A stretch of 64,000 bases of DNA from JANXMY01 sp965246745 (GCA_965246745.1 OZ251980.1:2728001-2792000); one strand, 5' to 3'. Counted from the stretch's first letter, positions 48,845-57,803 are shown. The notes: generated by a model from the letters alone, not told the origin. Made by a program: numbers and translations.

Positions 48845-49528
48845 ATGCGCCGAGGCTTCACGCTGATTGAGCTGCTGGTGTCGCTTGCCATTGTCGGGGC
48901 GCTGGCGGCTTTGCTGCTGCCGGTCCTCGCCCGCGCCCGCCGGCAGGCGGCCAGGACCGTCTGCCTGGCCAACGAGCGGCAGCTTGGAATGGCGTTTGCG
49001 CTGTACGCCCAGGACAGCGACGGACGCCTGCCGGATTTTCATTCGGACCCGCAAAGCGCGGCGGCCGCCGCCGATGTGCCCCTATGGCATGATCGGTTCT
49101 GCCAGTGCCTCGCCCCGACTCCGGGGCAGGTATGCTTCGCGTCGCTGCTGCGCCCGCTGGTGTCTGCGCCGCCGCTGCTCTGCCCGGCGGACTCGGCCGG
49201 GCCGGCGGCAGGGCGCACCGTGACTTCCTATGAATACAAAGTGTGGCTGGCACGCGGGCACGCCCAGTCCGACATCGCCCGCCCCGCCGGCATGGCGCTG
49301 GCCTGGGAGCAGTGGGCGTATCACCTCGACGGCGGCCATTTGTCGGAATACGACCGGCGGGCAGCCATGAACATCGTGTTTGCCGACGGGCACGCGCAAT
49401 GGAAGCGCCTCGGGGACGCTTCCACGGCACGCTACGGGCTGGGGCCGGACCTGCACGGGCTGTTTCGGGAAGACCTGCCCCTCGACCCGCTGTCCGGCGA
49501 GGACTTTGCGCCGCCGCGCTCTCCGTAA
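48845..49528 (+). CDS. Prepilin-type protein with H-x9-DG-like C-terminus (DUF1559-related)
   Basis: A 227-residue protein with a type IV prepilin leader: the short basic MRR then G-FTLIELLVSLAIVGALAALLLP, cleaved after the Gly by a prepilin peptidase. The ATG at 48845 has GAGGG at the right distance. The C-terminus RRAAMNIVFADGHAQWKR shows the H-G/DG-type motif frequent in Planctomycete and Armatimonad pseudopilins. Likely a minor pseudopilin of a secretion system. Confidence 0.85.
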   Translation: MRRGFTLIELLVSLAIVGALAALLLPVLARARRQAARTVCLANERQLGMAFALYAQDSDGRLPDFHSDPQSAAAAADVPLWHDRFCQCLAPTPGQVCFASLLRPLVSAPPLLCPADSAGPAAGRTVTSYEYKVWLARGHAQSDIARPAGMALAWEQWAYHLDGGHLSEYDRRAAMNIVFADGHAQWKRLGDASTARYGLGPDLHGLFREDLPLDPLSGEDFAPPRSP

Positions 49529-49532
49529 ATTC

Positions 49533-49577
49533 AAAAAAAGCCCTCGACGCCCAGCAAGAGCAGTCGGGGGCTTTTTT
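49533..49577. terminator. Bidirectional intrinsic terminator
   Basis: AAAAAAAGCCCTCGAC pairs with GTCGGGGGCTTTTTT, separating the pseudopilin gene from the convergent lactonase-like gene. Confidence 0.9.
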
Positions 49578-49593
49578 GAGTTCTTGAACGCTG

Positions 49594-50760
49594 TTAAAAA
49601 ACCAGCAGGCCGGTCGCGCCGGGGCCGACGCTGCCGGCCGTGCCGAGGGCCGCGAGGGTGCCGTTTCGGTTGACCCGGAACGCCGCGACTGCGCCGGACG
49701 CGCTTTCCAGCACATACAGATACCGCCCGCTCGGGTCCAGCGCCATGTCGGTCGGCTTGCTGCCTGCACCGGTGTCGGCCACCACGCCGCCGCTTTCGGT
49801 CAGGGTGAGGCGTCCGCCGGGGGATACGTCATACGCCGACACCGTGCCGCTGCCGGTGTTGGTCGTCCACGCATACGCCCCGCCCCGGCTGACGGCGATC
49901 CAGCAGGCCGCCGACTGCCCGTCGGGGGCCGACCCCGTGACCGGCAAGCTGCCGAAGTCCGAAACCAGGTACGACGACACCGCGCTTCTGCCCGCCGCGC
50001 CGCCGAACGCTTCGGAGACGATCAAGCGGCCCGCCGGGTCGAAATCAAAGCCGAACGGCGTTGCGCCGATGGAAGGGGTCACCACCGGGGTTCCGGCGAG
50101 GCCGTCGGCGTTGACGGGATACACGTCAATTTTGTTGGTAGCCCTTTCCGTAACGACAAGCTGCTCGCCGCTCGGGCTGAACCCGACCTGCGCCGCCCCG
50201 GTGCTTGCGCCGCTCAAATTTCGCGTGGACCCCGGCAGCGGGGTCAGCCCGCCGCTGCGGCCGATAAAGAAGCCGGAAATGGTGTCGGCGTTGAGCACAT
50301 ACAGCCAGGAGCCGTGAACCGCGAGGCTGACCGGGGTGGTGCCGCCGCTCGGGATGCGGCCGAGCAGGGACATTTTGGTCTTGCTGACGGCAAAAACGGC
50401 GATGTCGCTGCTGCCGGCGTCCACGACATACAAAAAGCGGCGGTCCGCGCTGAAGGCGAGAGCGCCCGCGTTGCTCAGCCCGCCGCCGGTGCCGCGTCCG
50501 CCGGTGAAATAGGTGCCGATAGGGGTCAGCCGGCCCGCTTTGTCTTGACGAAACATCAAAACGGCATTGCCGAGCGCGGAGTTAGTCGAAGAAAACACCG
50601 CGCCGACGGAGGACGCCGGTGCGGAAAAGTCTGCGCCCTCGGGGCTTGCCTGCGCGGCGGCCGGCAGGGCGGGAACGGCCAGGGCAAGGGCCAGCAGGGC
50701 GGCCTGTGCGCCGGCTCGTGTTTTGGCCGAGAAATTGGACGAGAAATCGGTGTGGTTCAT
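49594..50760 (-). CDS. Secreted lactonase-like seven-bladed beta-propeller
   Basis: A 388-residue protein with a signal peptide (AALLALALAVPALPAAAQA). The mature part contains blades such as LSNAGALAFSADRRFLYVVDAGSSDIAVF, PVSLAVHGSWLYVLNADTI, GEQLVVTERATNKIDVYPV and KPTDMALDPSGRYLYVLESASGAVAAF, typical of the 6-phosphogluconolactonase/YVTN group. Catalytic residues cannot be assigned. The 153-nt region upstream has no recognised signal. Confidence 0.8.
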   Translation of the reverse strand: MNHTDFSSNFSAKTRAGAQAALLALALAVPALPAAAQASPEGADFSAPASSVGAVFSSTNSALGNAVLMFRQDKAGRLTPIGTYFTGGRGTGGGLSNAGALAFSADRRFLYVVDAGSSDIAVFAVSKTKMSLLGRIPSGGTTPVSLAVHGSWLYVLNADTISGFFIGRSGGLTPLPGSTRNLSGASTGAAQVGFSPSGEQLVVTERATNKIDVYPVNADGLAGTPVVTPSIGATPFGFDFDPAGRLIVSEAFGGAAGRSAVSSYLVSDFGSLPVTGSAPDGQSAACWIAVSRGGAYAWTTNTGSGTVSAYDVSPGGRLTLTESGGVVADTGAGSKPTDMALDPSGRYLYVLESASGAVAAFRVNRNGTLAALGTAGSVGPGATGLLVF

Positions 50761-50913
50761 AGTGGAGTCCTTTGCAGCCTCAGAAGCGGAAAGGCCGGGC
50801 GGCGAACGTGTTCATTTCCCGGCTTTCGATAGCTGCAATGAGCGGCCGGGGGCGAAAGTTCGGTTTTCGCGGCACGCCGACGATAAAATTTCGCGGACTT
50901 TTTTGCGGGCGCG

Positions 50914-51780
50914 TCAATGCTCCGGCAGGCAGCCCCGGCTGAGCTGATGCACATACGGCAAAAGCTGCGGCGGCGGCAGCGGCGCGACGGCGGCGAAGAC
51001 CTGTCCGCGACTGTGCCACAGCGCCAGCGAGTTCGGCAGGTGCGGGTCCGACGCGACCCGGTACACGCCGCCGCGATACACGACCCGCGCTGTTCCGCGC
51101 GGGTCAAGGCGTGCATGCACAAAGACATGAAGCGCCACCGGGACGCCGCCCGCGCTTCGGAACAGCAGCACGCCGGCATGCCGGTCCGGGTCCGCCTGCG
51201 CTTCCACCAGCGGCGCTTTCGCTAACGCGAGGCTGACGGCGGGAATGTCTTCCCCAAGCTGCGCTGAAAGCCAGCGGGCCGCCGCGTCGGAGTCGCCTGT
51301 GGTGAGTGTCCGCTCGCGCGGGCCGGGAAGGGACGCAGCGGGCCGGCGCAGCAGCGCGGAAACAGGCACGGCGTCGGGCGGCAGCAGACGGGGGGCGGCC
51401 AGGGCGGCGCAGGCCAGGGCGGCGCAGGCCAGCGCAAGCCGCGCGGCAGGCCGGCGCAAAACGACGCGCGGCCGGAACACCCGGCCCGGCGAGCCTTGCT
51501 GCTTCGGCGCGTGCCGCCGCTGCGCGTCCTGCGCGTCCAGGCCGTCCCGAAGACGAGTCCAAAAGTGAGAGGGCAAAGCGGCGGGGGTTGTGTCCGCCCG
51601 GTAGCGGCGCAGGCGCTCTTTGCTGCGGCGCATCTCGGCGGCGGCGGCAGCGCAGCGCGGGCAGGCGGCGACATGCCGGGCCAAGCCGGTCTCGGCTTCG
51701 GTCTCGGTTTCGGAGTCGGCCGGCTCACCGTCCACCCAGGCCGCCAGGCGGCTGCCGGTTACTGCGTCACAAGGGGTCAT
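50914..51780 (-). CDS. Anti-sigma factor with zinc-finger domain
   Basis: A 288-residue protein. The N-terminal HC2-type zinc-binding site is visible (LARHVAACPRCAAA, H-x3-C-x2-C). The transmembrane helix near 115-130 (LALACAALACAALAA) contains a 15-bp in-frame tandem repeat. The extracytoplasmic part binds an unknown signal. Its start overlaps the sigma gene (ATGA), so it is the partner that holds the ECF sigma at the membrane. Confidence 0.85.
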   Translation of the reverse strand: MTPCDAVTGSRLAAWVDGEPADSETETEAETGLARHVAACPRCAAAAAEMRRSKERLRRYRADTTPAALPSHFWTRLRDGLDAQDAQRRHAPKQQGSPGRVFRPRVVLRRPAARLALACAALACAALAAPRLLPPDAVPVSALLRRPAASLPGPRERTLTTGDSDAAARWLSAQLGEDIPAVSLALAKAPLVEAQADPDRHAGVLLFRSAGGVPVALHVFVHARLDPRGTARVVYRGGVYRVASDPHLPNSLALWHSRGQVFAAVAPLPPPQLLPYVHQLSRGCLPEH

Positions 51781-52403
51781 GGTGCTGCGGCCTTTCCGGC
51801 GCTCGGCGCGGCGGCTTGGGGAGTCAGCCTGCGCTCCCGCGCGAACTCGGCCAGGCTGGTCCGAAGCTGCGCCCGGCCCCGGTTCAGGCGGGAGCGCACC
51901 GTGCCTGCCGGAATACCGAGCGCGGCGGCGGCTTCGTCGTAGGAAAACGCTTCCACATCCACCAGCAGCACGGCGAGGCGGACGCTTTCCGGCAGGCCGC
52001 CGAGCGCCGCTTCCAGGTCCGGGTCCATTGTTTTTGCCATCAAAGCCGGCTGCGGCTCTCCCGGTCCCGCGCCCTGTCCGCCGTCGCCGTCAGATGGGCC
52101 GTCCGCGCCGGGCAGGTCGTCCCAGGAAACAAAGCGGACCCGCTGCCGCCGCCGGTACAGCATCAGGTAGTTGTTGGTCAAAATCCGCAGGGTCCACGCC
52201 CGAAAGTTTGTGCCGGGCGTGAACGTATCAAACGCCGCGTAGGCTTGCAGCAGCGTGTCCTGCACCAGATCGCCCGCATCGTCGCGGTTCCGTGCCAGCC
52301 GGTGCGCCGCGCCGGAAAGGTCTGCCGCGTGACTTTGCGCCAGGCGCTCAAACGCCGCGCGGCGGCCTGCTTCTTTTTGGTTTCGCCAGGGCCACTGCCG
52401 CAT
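51777..52403 (-). CDS. ECF-type RNA polymerase sigma factor
   Basis: A 208-residue sigma factor from the ATG at 52403, chosen because GGGAGAAA lies before it. Region 2 (DDAGDLVQDTLLQAYAAFDTFTPGTNFRAWTLRILTNNYLMLYRR) and region 4 (LPESVRLAVLLVDVEAFSYDEAAAALGIPAGTVRSRLNRGRAQLR) are intact. A Gly/Asp-rich linker separates them. It is regulated by the anti-sigma gene overlapping its end. Confidence 0.93.
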   Translation of the reverse strand: MRQWPWRNQKEAGRRAAFERLAQSHAADLSGAAHRLARNRDDAGDLVQDTLLQAYAAFDTFTPGTNFRAWTLRILTNNYLMLYRRRQRVRFVSWDDLPGADGPSDGDGGQGAGPGEPQPALMAKTMDPDLEAALGGLPESVRLAVLLVDVEAFSYDEAAAALGIPAGTVRSRLNRGRAQLRTSLAEFARERRLTPQAAAPSAGKAAAP

Positions 52404-52564
52404 CCGTCTTTCTCCCGGTCGTCCGTGTCGCCGCACTTCTTTCGGCTGCAATGCTCGGCAGCCGCTGAAAGTTCAGTGCCCGAAAGAAATTTTGCGGCCC
52501 GTCGCCGGGTATACTGCTGCCTGAAGAACTGCCCTGACGGCCGGAAAAGAGAAGCGTAAAAGCC

Positions 52565-53137
52565 ATGCACGAGCGCCACCCGCACCTTTTAGACCCCCGA
52601 CAAACCGTGCTGATTGTCGTTGACATGCAGGACGCGTTTCTTGCCGTGATGCACGAGCGCGAGCGGCTGACTGCCAATGTCCGGCTGTTGGTCCAAGCCG
52701 CTGCGGCGCTCGGCATTCCCGTGCTGCCGACAACGCAGTACGCGGGGCGCATGGGCGAGGTCGTGCCTGAAATCAGCGTGCTGTACCGGGATCATGCCGC
52801 CGCCCCGCTCACCGACAAGCTGTGCTTTTCCTGCGCGGGGGCCGGCGGCTTTTTGGACGGCCTCGCCTCTTTCGGCCGCCGCCAAGTTTTGCTGTGCGGC
52901 CTCGAAACCCATATCTGCATCTCGCAGACCGCGCTGGATTTGGTGCATCAAGGCTATCAGGTCCATGTCGCCGCCGATGCCGTTTCTTCTCGGACACTCG
53001 AAACGCACAAGCTCGGCATGGAGCGGATGCGCGACAGCGGAGTCCTGCCCTGCGCCGCCGAAGCCGCCGTTTATGAGCTGCTCGGCGAAGCCGGCACTCC
53101 GGCGTTTAAATCCCTGCTGCCGCTGATTAAATCCTAA
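52565..53137 (+). CDS. Isochorismatase-family cysteine hydrolase
   Basis: A 190-residue enzyme with the Asp-Lys-Cys triad: Asp in LIVVDMQDAF (near 20), Lys in TDKLCFSC (near 84) and the nucleophile in LCGLETHICISQTALDL (near 120). It resembles YcaC/nicotinamidase-like hydrolases; the substrate is not indicated. The promoter includes TATACT at 52510-52515, 50 nt upstream. Confidence 0.9.
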   Translation: MHERHPHLLDPRQTVLIVVDMQDAFLAVMHERERLTANVRLLVQAAAALGIPVLPTTQYAGRMGEVVPEISVLYRDHAAAPLTDKLCFSCAGAGGFLDGLASFGRRQVLLCGLETHICISQTALDLVHQGYQVHVAADAVSSRTLETHKLGMERMRDSGVLPCAAEAAVYELLGEAGTPAFKSLLPLIKS

Positions 53138-53189
53138 TTCTCAAGTCTTGACCTCTAGTTCCTCGCCGCCCCCGCCGACAATACGGGCA

Positions 53190-53195
53190 TATAAT
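53190..53195 (+). promoter_or_regulatory. -10 box of the HDOD gene
   Basis: TATAAT at 53190-53195, 47 nt before the GTG start at 53243; the -35 region is poor. A second CATACT lies at 53201. Confidence 0.4.
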
Positions 53196-53242
53196 ACAGG
53201 CATACTGCCTTGATGGAAATTGTCACGGAATGAGGACCTACT

Positions 53243-54130
53243 GTGCCGACGCTCATTGAAACCAAACTGAAACAGGAACGCCTGCTGCGGATTATTGAAG
53301 ACGAATTGCAGGACCTGCCCCCCCTGCCGGCGGTGATCGTGCGCGTCATGCAGACCGTCAACGACCCTACCACATCGGCGGCGGACCTGAACCGCTTGAT
53401 CTCCGCCGATCAAGCCCTGGCGTCCAAAGTGCTGCGGCTGGTCAACTCGTCCTACTACGGCTTTCCGCGCAAAGTCGCCACCATCACCAACGCCGTCGTG
53501 ATTCTCGGCTTCAACACCGTCCGCAACCTCACCACATCGCTCGGCGTTTTCAAGGCATTCGACTCCCAGGGCCAGCAAACGGCACTGGACCGGGACGCAT
53601 TCTGGGCGCATTCGCTCGGGGTCGCGGTGGCGGCGGGCGTGATCGCCCGGCGCAAGGGGATCGGGGCCAAGTCTATCGAAGAAGTCTTTATCGGCGGGCT
53701 GCTGCACGATGTCGGCAAGCTGTTTCTGGACCAGTATTTCCCTGACCAATACTCGATTGCGCTGAAGCTGGCCGCCGCCGCGCAAATCTCCATCTGGGAG
53801 TCCGAGAAGACGGCGCTCGGCATCGGGCACGCCCTGGTCGGCAAGCGCATCGCCGAAAAGTGGAACCTGCCGGCATCGCTGACTTCCATGATCACGCTGC
53901 ATCATCAGCCGATGTTCGCCAAAGAGCACTTTGAAGGCACTGCCACCATTCAGGCCGCCGACCATGTGGCCCGCAAGCTCGGCCTCGGCTCCGGCGGCGA
54001 CGCCAAAATCATGCCGCTGGCCCCCGAAGTCGAAAAATGGCTGGCCTTCAGCCCCGCTGTCTGGGACGCCGTCGAGACCGACACCTGCCGCAAGTTCGAC
54101 GAGTCCAAAGACTTCCTGAAGGTGATGTAA
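53243..54130 (+). CDS. HDOD-domain signalling protein
   Basis: A 295-residue protein with an HDOD domain (about 20-220): LPPLPAVIVRVMQTVNDPTTSAADLNRLISADQALASKVLRLVNSSYYG. The HD site is partly kept (GGLLHDVGKLFLD), so phosphodiesterase activity is possible. HDOD proteins act in c-di-GMP or motility signalling. The GTG at 53243 has GAGG before it. Confidence 0.9.
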   Translation: MPTLIETKLKQERLLRIIEDELQDLPPLPAVIVRVMQTVNDPTTSAADLNRLISADQALASKVLRLVNSSYYGFPRKVATITNAVVILGFNTVRNLTTSLGVFKAFDSQGQQTALDRDAFWAHSLGVAVAAGVIARRKGIGAKSIEEVFIGGLLHDVGKLFLDQYFPDQYSIALKLAAAAQISIWESEKTALGIGHALVGKRIAEKWNLPASLTSMITLHHQPMFAKEHFEGTATIQAADHVARKLGLGSGGDAKIMPLAPEVEKWLAFSPAVWDAVETDTCRKFDESKDFLKVM

Positions 54131-54174
54131 CATCGCGCCCGGCATGCGGGTCGCCGGGCGTTTCAGCCGGCGGT

Positions 54175-54606
54175 CTACCGCCGCTCCAAATAGGTCAGCA
54201 CTCCCGCGCCTTCAGTGAACCCGAACGGCTCGTACAGCCCTCGGGCCTCCTGCGTCAGCAGCGCCACCCGCCGCAGGCTTTGAAAGTCCGGGTGCGCCAG
54301 AATGCACTCCACCAGCCACTTGCCGAGGCCACGCCCCCGGAACGCTTCGTCCATCACCACATCGGTCAGGTAGGCATACGTCGCCAAATCCGAAACGACG
54401 CGCCCGAACCCGATCTGCCGCTCGTCTTCGGCGTACACCCCAAAGCAGACCGAGTTCGCCGCCGCCCGCTCCAGCACGGCTAGTGTCATCCCTGCGCCCC
54501 AGCTTGTCCCGTGCAGCAGCCGCAGCGCCGCGCCGAAATCCAGCCGCGCCCGGTCGGACGAAATCATAAACCCTTCCCGCGTGTGCACCTGCGGCTCGTC
54601 CTGCAT
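54175..54606 (-). CDS. GNAT-family N-acetyltransferase
   Basis: About 143 residues from the ATG at 54606. The acetyl-CoA loop V-V-M-D-E-A-F-R-G-R-G-L-G-K-W (near 95-110, R/Q-x2-G-x-G/A) is clear, with FGVYAEDERQIGFGRVVSDLATYAYLTDVV before it and the terminal strand LYEPFGFTEG after. The substrate is unknown. It is 10 nt from the gene upstream. Confidence 0.9.
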   Translation of the reverse strand: MQDEPQVHTREGFMISSDRARLDFGAALRLLHGTSWGAGMTLAVLERAAANSVCFGVYAEDERQIGFGRVVSDLATYAYLTDVVMDEAFRGRGLGKWLVECILAHPDFQSLRRVALLTQEARGLYEPFGFTEGAGVLTYLERR

Positions 54607-54616
54607 ACAACAACTC

Positions 54617-55024
54617 TTATCTCTGCGTGTGCTGAATAGGCAGCAAATCGGCATAAACCACGCCGGGCGTCGGCGTCTCGGGCAGCGCTGGGAGCCGCGC
54701 CGCCAAATCGCGCCATGCGACCAGCTCCGTCACCGGTGCCGCACACTCACTGTACCCGCAGCGACCACCGTTATCCGATACAGTATCCATTGTTGAAGCT
54801 CGGTGACACTGCATGCACCACGCCCACGCCTCAGTCTCCGGCGGCTCCGCATACGTCGTCGGCGCGGGCGGCCAAACGCCTTCGTGTGAGATTGCGCTTG
54901 CCTTCAGCCGCGCTTCCATCTCCTGCCGGCGGCGGTGCGGCAGGTCCGCAAACACATAAAACAGCAAAAAAAGGACAATCAGCCCCGGCACGGCCATCAA
55001 AAGCAAGGTCAGCTCAGCGCTCAT
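54617..55024 (-). CDS. Membrane-anchored protein with a zinc-ribbon-like motif
   Basis: About 135 residues. One N-terminal transmembrane helix (LTLLLMAVPGLIVLFLLFYVF), a basic stretch, and C-x2-C near residue 70 (WCMQCHR) paired with CGYSEC near 90, which could bind zinc. It begins 15 nt after tyrA with AGGAAAAGG before it. No family is recognised. Confidence 0.6.
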   Translation of the reverse strand: MSAELTLLLMAVPGLIVLFLLFYVFADLPHRRRQEMEARLKASAISHEGVWPPAPTTYAEPPETEAWAWCMQCHRASTMDTVSDNGGRCGYSECAAPVTELVAWRDLAARLPALPETPTPGVVYADLLPIQHTQR

Positions 55025-55039
55025 GCCCAAAGCCTTTTC

Positions 55040-55915
55040 CTACAATCCGCCCCAGCCGCGCTTGGCCGATGCGCCGGAGGCGAAGAACGCTTCGATTTGG
55101 CGGGCGTCGCGATCCTCGACGGCAGCTTCCAAAACATCCAGCTCGCCTCGGAACGCTTGCAGGGCAGCGAGAAGGGCATCGCGGTTCGACAAGCACACGT
55201 CGCGCCAGATGTCCGGGGAGGAAGCGGCGACACGGGTGGCGTCGGCGAAGGAGCCGGCGGTCAGAAGCTGCGTTTGAGGGTGCGCTTGCTGAGTTGCAAG
55301 CGCCTGACGCATCAGGGCCGACGCCAGCACATGCGGCAGGTGGCTGGTCACGGCCAGCATCGCGTCGTGGGCGTCCGGCGGCAGCACAAGCGTGGTCGCG
55401 CCGACCCCCTGGGCCAGCCGCGCCAGCAAAGACACGGCGGCGGGATCGGTCGTTCCGGTCGGGGTGATCGCCCAGGTCGCTTCTTCAAACAGCAGGGGCG
55501 TGGCGGCTTCCACGCCCGCCTGCTCGGACCCGGCCATCGGATGCCCCCCGACGAAGTGCCCCGCGCCCGCCGCCGCCCGCACGATCTCCGCTTTCGTGGA
55601 GCCGACATCGGTGACGACCGCGCCGGGCTTGACAAGCGCCAGCGTCTCCGGCAGCGTGTCCAAAATATGCCCGACCGTGGTACACAGCACGACAACATCG
55701 GCGTCCGCCGCCGCGTCCGCCAAGCGGGTCGTGCCGGCATCAATCGCGCCGAGCGCCTGCGCCGTGTTCAGCCGCTCCCGGCTGCGTCCGACCCCGACGA
55801 CGCGCTGCGCCAGCCGCCGGGACTTCAGCGCCATGCCGAGCGACCCGCCGATCAGCCCGACCCCGACAATCGCGACCGTGCCGAAGTGTCCGGGAAAGTG
55901 TGCATCCTCTGTCAT
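55040..55915 (-). CDS. tyrA: Prephenate (or arogenate) dehydrogenase
   Basis: A 291-residue NAD(P)-dependent enzyme for tyrosine synthesis. NAD-binding loop VAIVGVGLIGGSLGMALKSRR (residues 14-34), DVVVLCTTVGHILDTLP, TDVGSTKAEIV, FVGGHPMAGSEQAGVEAAT (the catalytic His and substrate loop) and MLAVTSHLPHVLASAL are TyrA signatures. It overlaps the Uma2 gene by 4 nt. Confidence 0.95.
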   Translation of the reverse strand: MTEDAHFPGHFGTVAIVGVGLIGGSLGMALKSRRLAQRVVGVGRSRERLNTAQALGAIDAGTTRLADAAADADVVVLCTTVGHILDTLPETLALVKPGAVVTDVGSTKAEIVRAAAGAGHFVGGHPMAGSEQAGVEAATPLLFEEATWAITPTGTTDPAAVSLLARLAQGVGATTLVLPPDAHDAMLAVTSHLPHVLASALMRQALATQQAHPQTQLLTAGSFADATRVAASSPDIWRDVCLSNRDALLAALQAFRGELDVLEAAVEDRDARQIEAFFASGASAKRGWGGL

Positions 55916-56499
55916 GGCTGCTCCGTACCGAAGGTGACGAGTGCGTAAACGTCCGATAACTTCAGCGTCACATCTACCGATGCCAAGTGCATCTCGCTTT
56001 CCAGCCCTCGTGCCTCACGCATCTCCCAGTAACCGTTCCGGCGCGTGTACAGCAGCACTCTTGCCCGATCCTGCTCGACCAGCAGGTAATCCTGAAGGGT
56101 GGGGACGGTCTGATAGTGTTCGAATTTTTCGGTAAGGTCATAATCGCGCGTGGAGGGGGACAGCACTTCCACCACCAGCACGGGATTGATCACAACATCG
56201 TTTTTCCCGAAAGATTGCTGCTCCCCGCAGATCACGGAAATATCGGGGAACGTGGTAACGCCGTCGCTTGTGTGTATCTTGACATCCGAGCCGTAAACCC
56301 GGCAGCCGCGCGGGATCAGCGCATTGCCCAAAGCACGGACGATATTCGTGCAGATCGCCCCGTGGTCCGGCGAGCCGCCGGCCATGAGACGTACCGTACC
56401 ATTCACATATTCCCAGCGACCGAACGAAGTCCGCTCAATCTCAAAATACTCTTCCTCCGTGTACCGCCGCTCCTCCACATACTGCTGTGCCAGCGCCAT
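55912..56499 (-). CDS. Uma2-family (DUF820) protein, intact copy
   Basis: The 195-residue protein has the PD-(D/E)xK-like Uma2 core: YTEEEYFEIERTSFGRWEYVNGTVRLM, FPDISVICGEQQ with the catalytic Asp, VLVVEVLSPSTRDYDLTEKFEHYQTVPTLQDYLLV with Glu and Lys-like positions, and a strand-rich end. Uma2 proteins multiply in many bacteria; the role is unknown. The broken copy at 45569 belongs to the same family but a different branch. Confidence 0.88.
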   Translation of the reverse strand: MALAQQYVEERRYTEEEYFEIERTSFGRWEYVNGTVRLMAGGSPDHGAICTNIVRALGNALIPRGCRVYGSDVKIHTSDGVTTFPDISVICGEQQSFGKNDVVINPVLVVEVLSPSTRDYDLTEKFEHYQTVPTLQDYLLVEQDRARVLLYTRRNGYWEMREARGLESEMHLASVDVTLKLSDVYALVTFGTEQP

Positions 56500-56512
56500 G
56501 GTTTGTTCCTCT

Positions 56513-57001
56513 TCATGCCGTCACGCTCTGCGTGCCCGGTGCCTTCGGCGCGTTTTCCGACGCCAGCAGCCAGCCGCCGCCGGCCAGCAGCAGGCCGGAC
56601 GCCAGAAACGCCATGTCGGCGGCGAATTGGTGCGGGCCGGGCAGGACATGATGAATGCCGAGTATCTGATGGTCAATCAATCCTTCGACAAAGTTGAATA
56701 CGCCCCAGCCGGCGAAAATAGACCCGGCAAACGCCCGCGCGGTCCAGGGCGTGTCCGGCTGCCGCGCCGCCCGAAACAGCAGCGCCGTCCCGAGGATCGT
56801 CAGCGCCCAGACCGCAAGGTGAAAAAAGCCGTCCTGCGTGTTCTGCTGCTCAATCATCGCCACCGAAGTCGGCTTGCAGTCCGGGGAATAGCAGACCAGG
56901 TGATGCCACTGCAAAATCTGATGCAGCACAATCCCGTCAAAAAAGCCGCCGATGCCGAGGCCGGTCACCAGGCCGGCGCGAGTAAGCGCAGTGAAAGTCA
57001 T
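56513..57001 (-). CDS. DUF2243 membrane protein
   Basis: A 162-residue membrane protein with four hydrophobic segments and the DUF2243 pattern GLGIGGFFDGIVLHQILQWHH, DGFFHLAVWALTILGTALLF, FVEGLIDHQILGIHHV. The conserved histidines lie in the membrane and may bind metal or haem. Function unknown. Confidence 0.9.
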   Translation of the reverse strand: MTFTALTRAGLVTGLGIGGFFDGIVLHQILQWHHLVCYSPDCKPTSVAMIEQQNTQDGFFHLAVWALTILGTALLFRAARQPDTPWTARAFAGSIFAGWGVFNFVEGLIDHQILGIHHVLPGPHQFAADMAFLASGLLLAGGGWLLASENAPKAPGTQSVTA

Positions 57002-57011
57002 CGTACTTCTC

Positions 57012-57090
57012 CCACTCTAAAATGCCACTCTAAAAAGCCGCAGAAAAAAGCCGCAGAAAGGCGTCTGCCTCAACGCTCATTCTCTGCGGC
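57012..57090 (-). terminator. Terminator with two 13-bp tandem duplications
   Basis: GCCGCAGA (57050-57057) pairs with TCTGCGGC (57083-57090) and is followed on the minus strand by a T-run. The left arm with its A-run is repeated (AAAGCCGCAGAAA twice, 57034-57059), as is CCACTCTAAAATG/AAG (57012-57037). Confidence 0.75.
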
Positions 57091-57111
57091 CTGCGGATTT
57101 TCCTCTGTCCG

Positions 57112-57780
57112 TTACGTCACAGGCGCGGAGGGCAGGGGAAAGCGGCGCATTTGACGCCGCTGATTGGTCTGCCAAACTTCGCCGCGCTCCACGTCCAGGC
57201 ACGAAAGCCAGCCGCCGCCGCAGGCGTAGGTGTCAATGCAAACGGCAAAGCCTTTGTTGTTCGGCAGGCCGCTCTTCTGGCTGGTGTGCCCGCAGACCAT
57301 GATCTTCCCGGACTCATGCGGCGCGGCGTCCTCGAAGCGGCCCCAATGCAGCTTAAACGCCGGCTGCTCCGGCAGCGGGACGCTGGGGTAAGCGCCGCCG
57401 TGAACAAAAAAATGCGTCTCAGCCTCCCAAACGTCCACGCACTGCCGCTCCAAAAACCGCCAGTGCGCTTCGGGGATTTGGCGCAGCCCGCCGTATTCTT
57501 CCAGCGTAGACGTGCCGCCGTTGATTTCCCACGCTTCCCGCGCTTCCGGGTCGGTCCGAGCGGCCAGCATCATCGCGTCGTGGTTGCCGCGCAGGGCGAC
57601 CAAATGCGTCTCGTCCCCGAGCCGCCGCAGCCGCTCAAGAACGCCCGGCGTGTCGGGTCCGCGGTCGCAGTAATCGCCGAGCGTCACGACCGTATCGCCG
57701 TCACCGAGCGGAAGCACGGACAGCAGCAAATCCAGCGCCAGCGAGCAGCCGTGACTGTCCCCAATGGCGAAGATGCTCAT
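57112..57780 (-). CDS. Metallophosphoesterase of the PPP (PrpA-like) type
   Basis: A 222-residue phosphatase with the metal motifs GDSHGC (residues 7-12), LGDYCDRGPD (near 35), LRGNHDAMM (near 64), HGG (near 130) and CGHT (near 162). It is similar to bacterial serine/threonine phosphatases PrpA/PrpB or Ap4A hydrolases. AGGAGG precedes the ATG at 57780. Confidence 0.92.
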   Translation of the reverse strand: MSIFAIGDSHGCSLALDLLLSVLPLGDGDTVVTLGDYCDRGPDTPGVLERLRRLGDETHLVALRGNHDAMMLAARTDPEAREAWEINGGTSTLEEYGGLRQIPEAHWRFLERQCVDVWEAETHFFVHGGAYPSVPLPEQPAFKLHWGRFEDAAPHESGKIMVCGHTSQKSGLPNNKGFAVCIDTYACGGGWLSCLDVERGEVWQTNQRRQMRRFPLPSAPVT

Positions 57781-57803
57781 AAGCCGTCCTCCTGTGCGTT
57801 AGA

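Noticed and set aside
51306..52559. 417-codon plus-strand frame
   Set aside because: Runs through the anti-sigma and ECF sigma genes on the opposite strand, which have clear motifs; extreme Arg/Ala content indicates a shadow.
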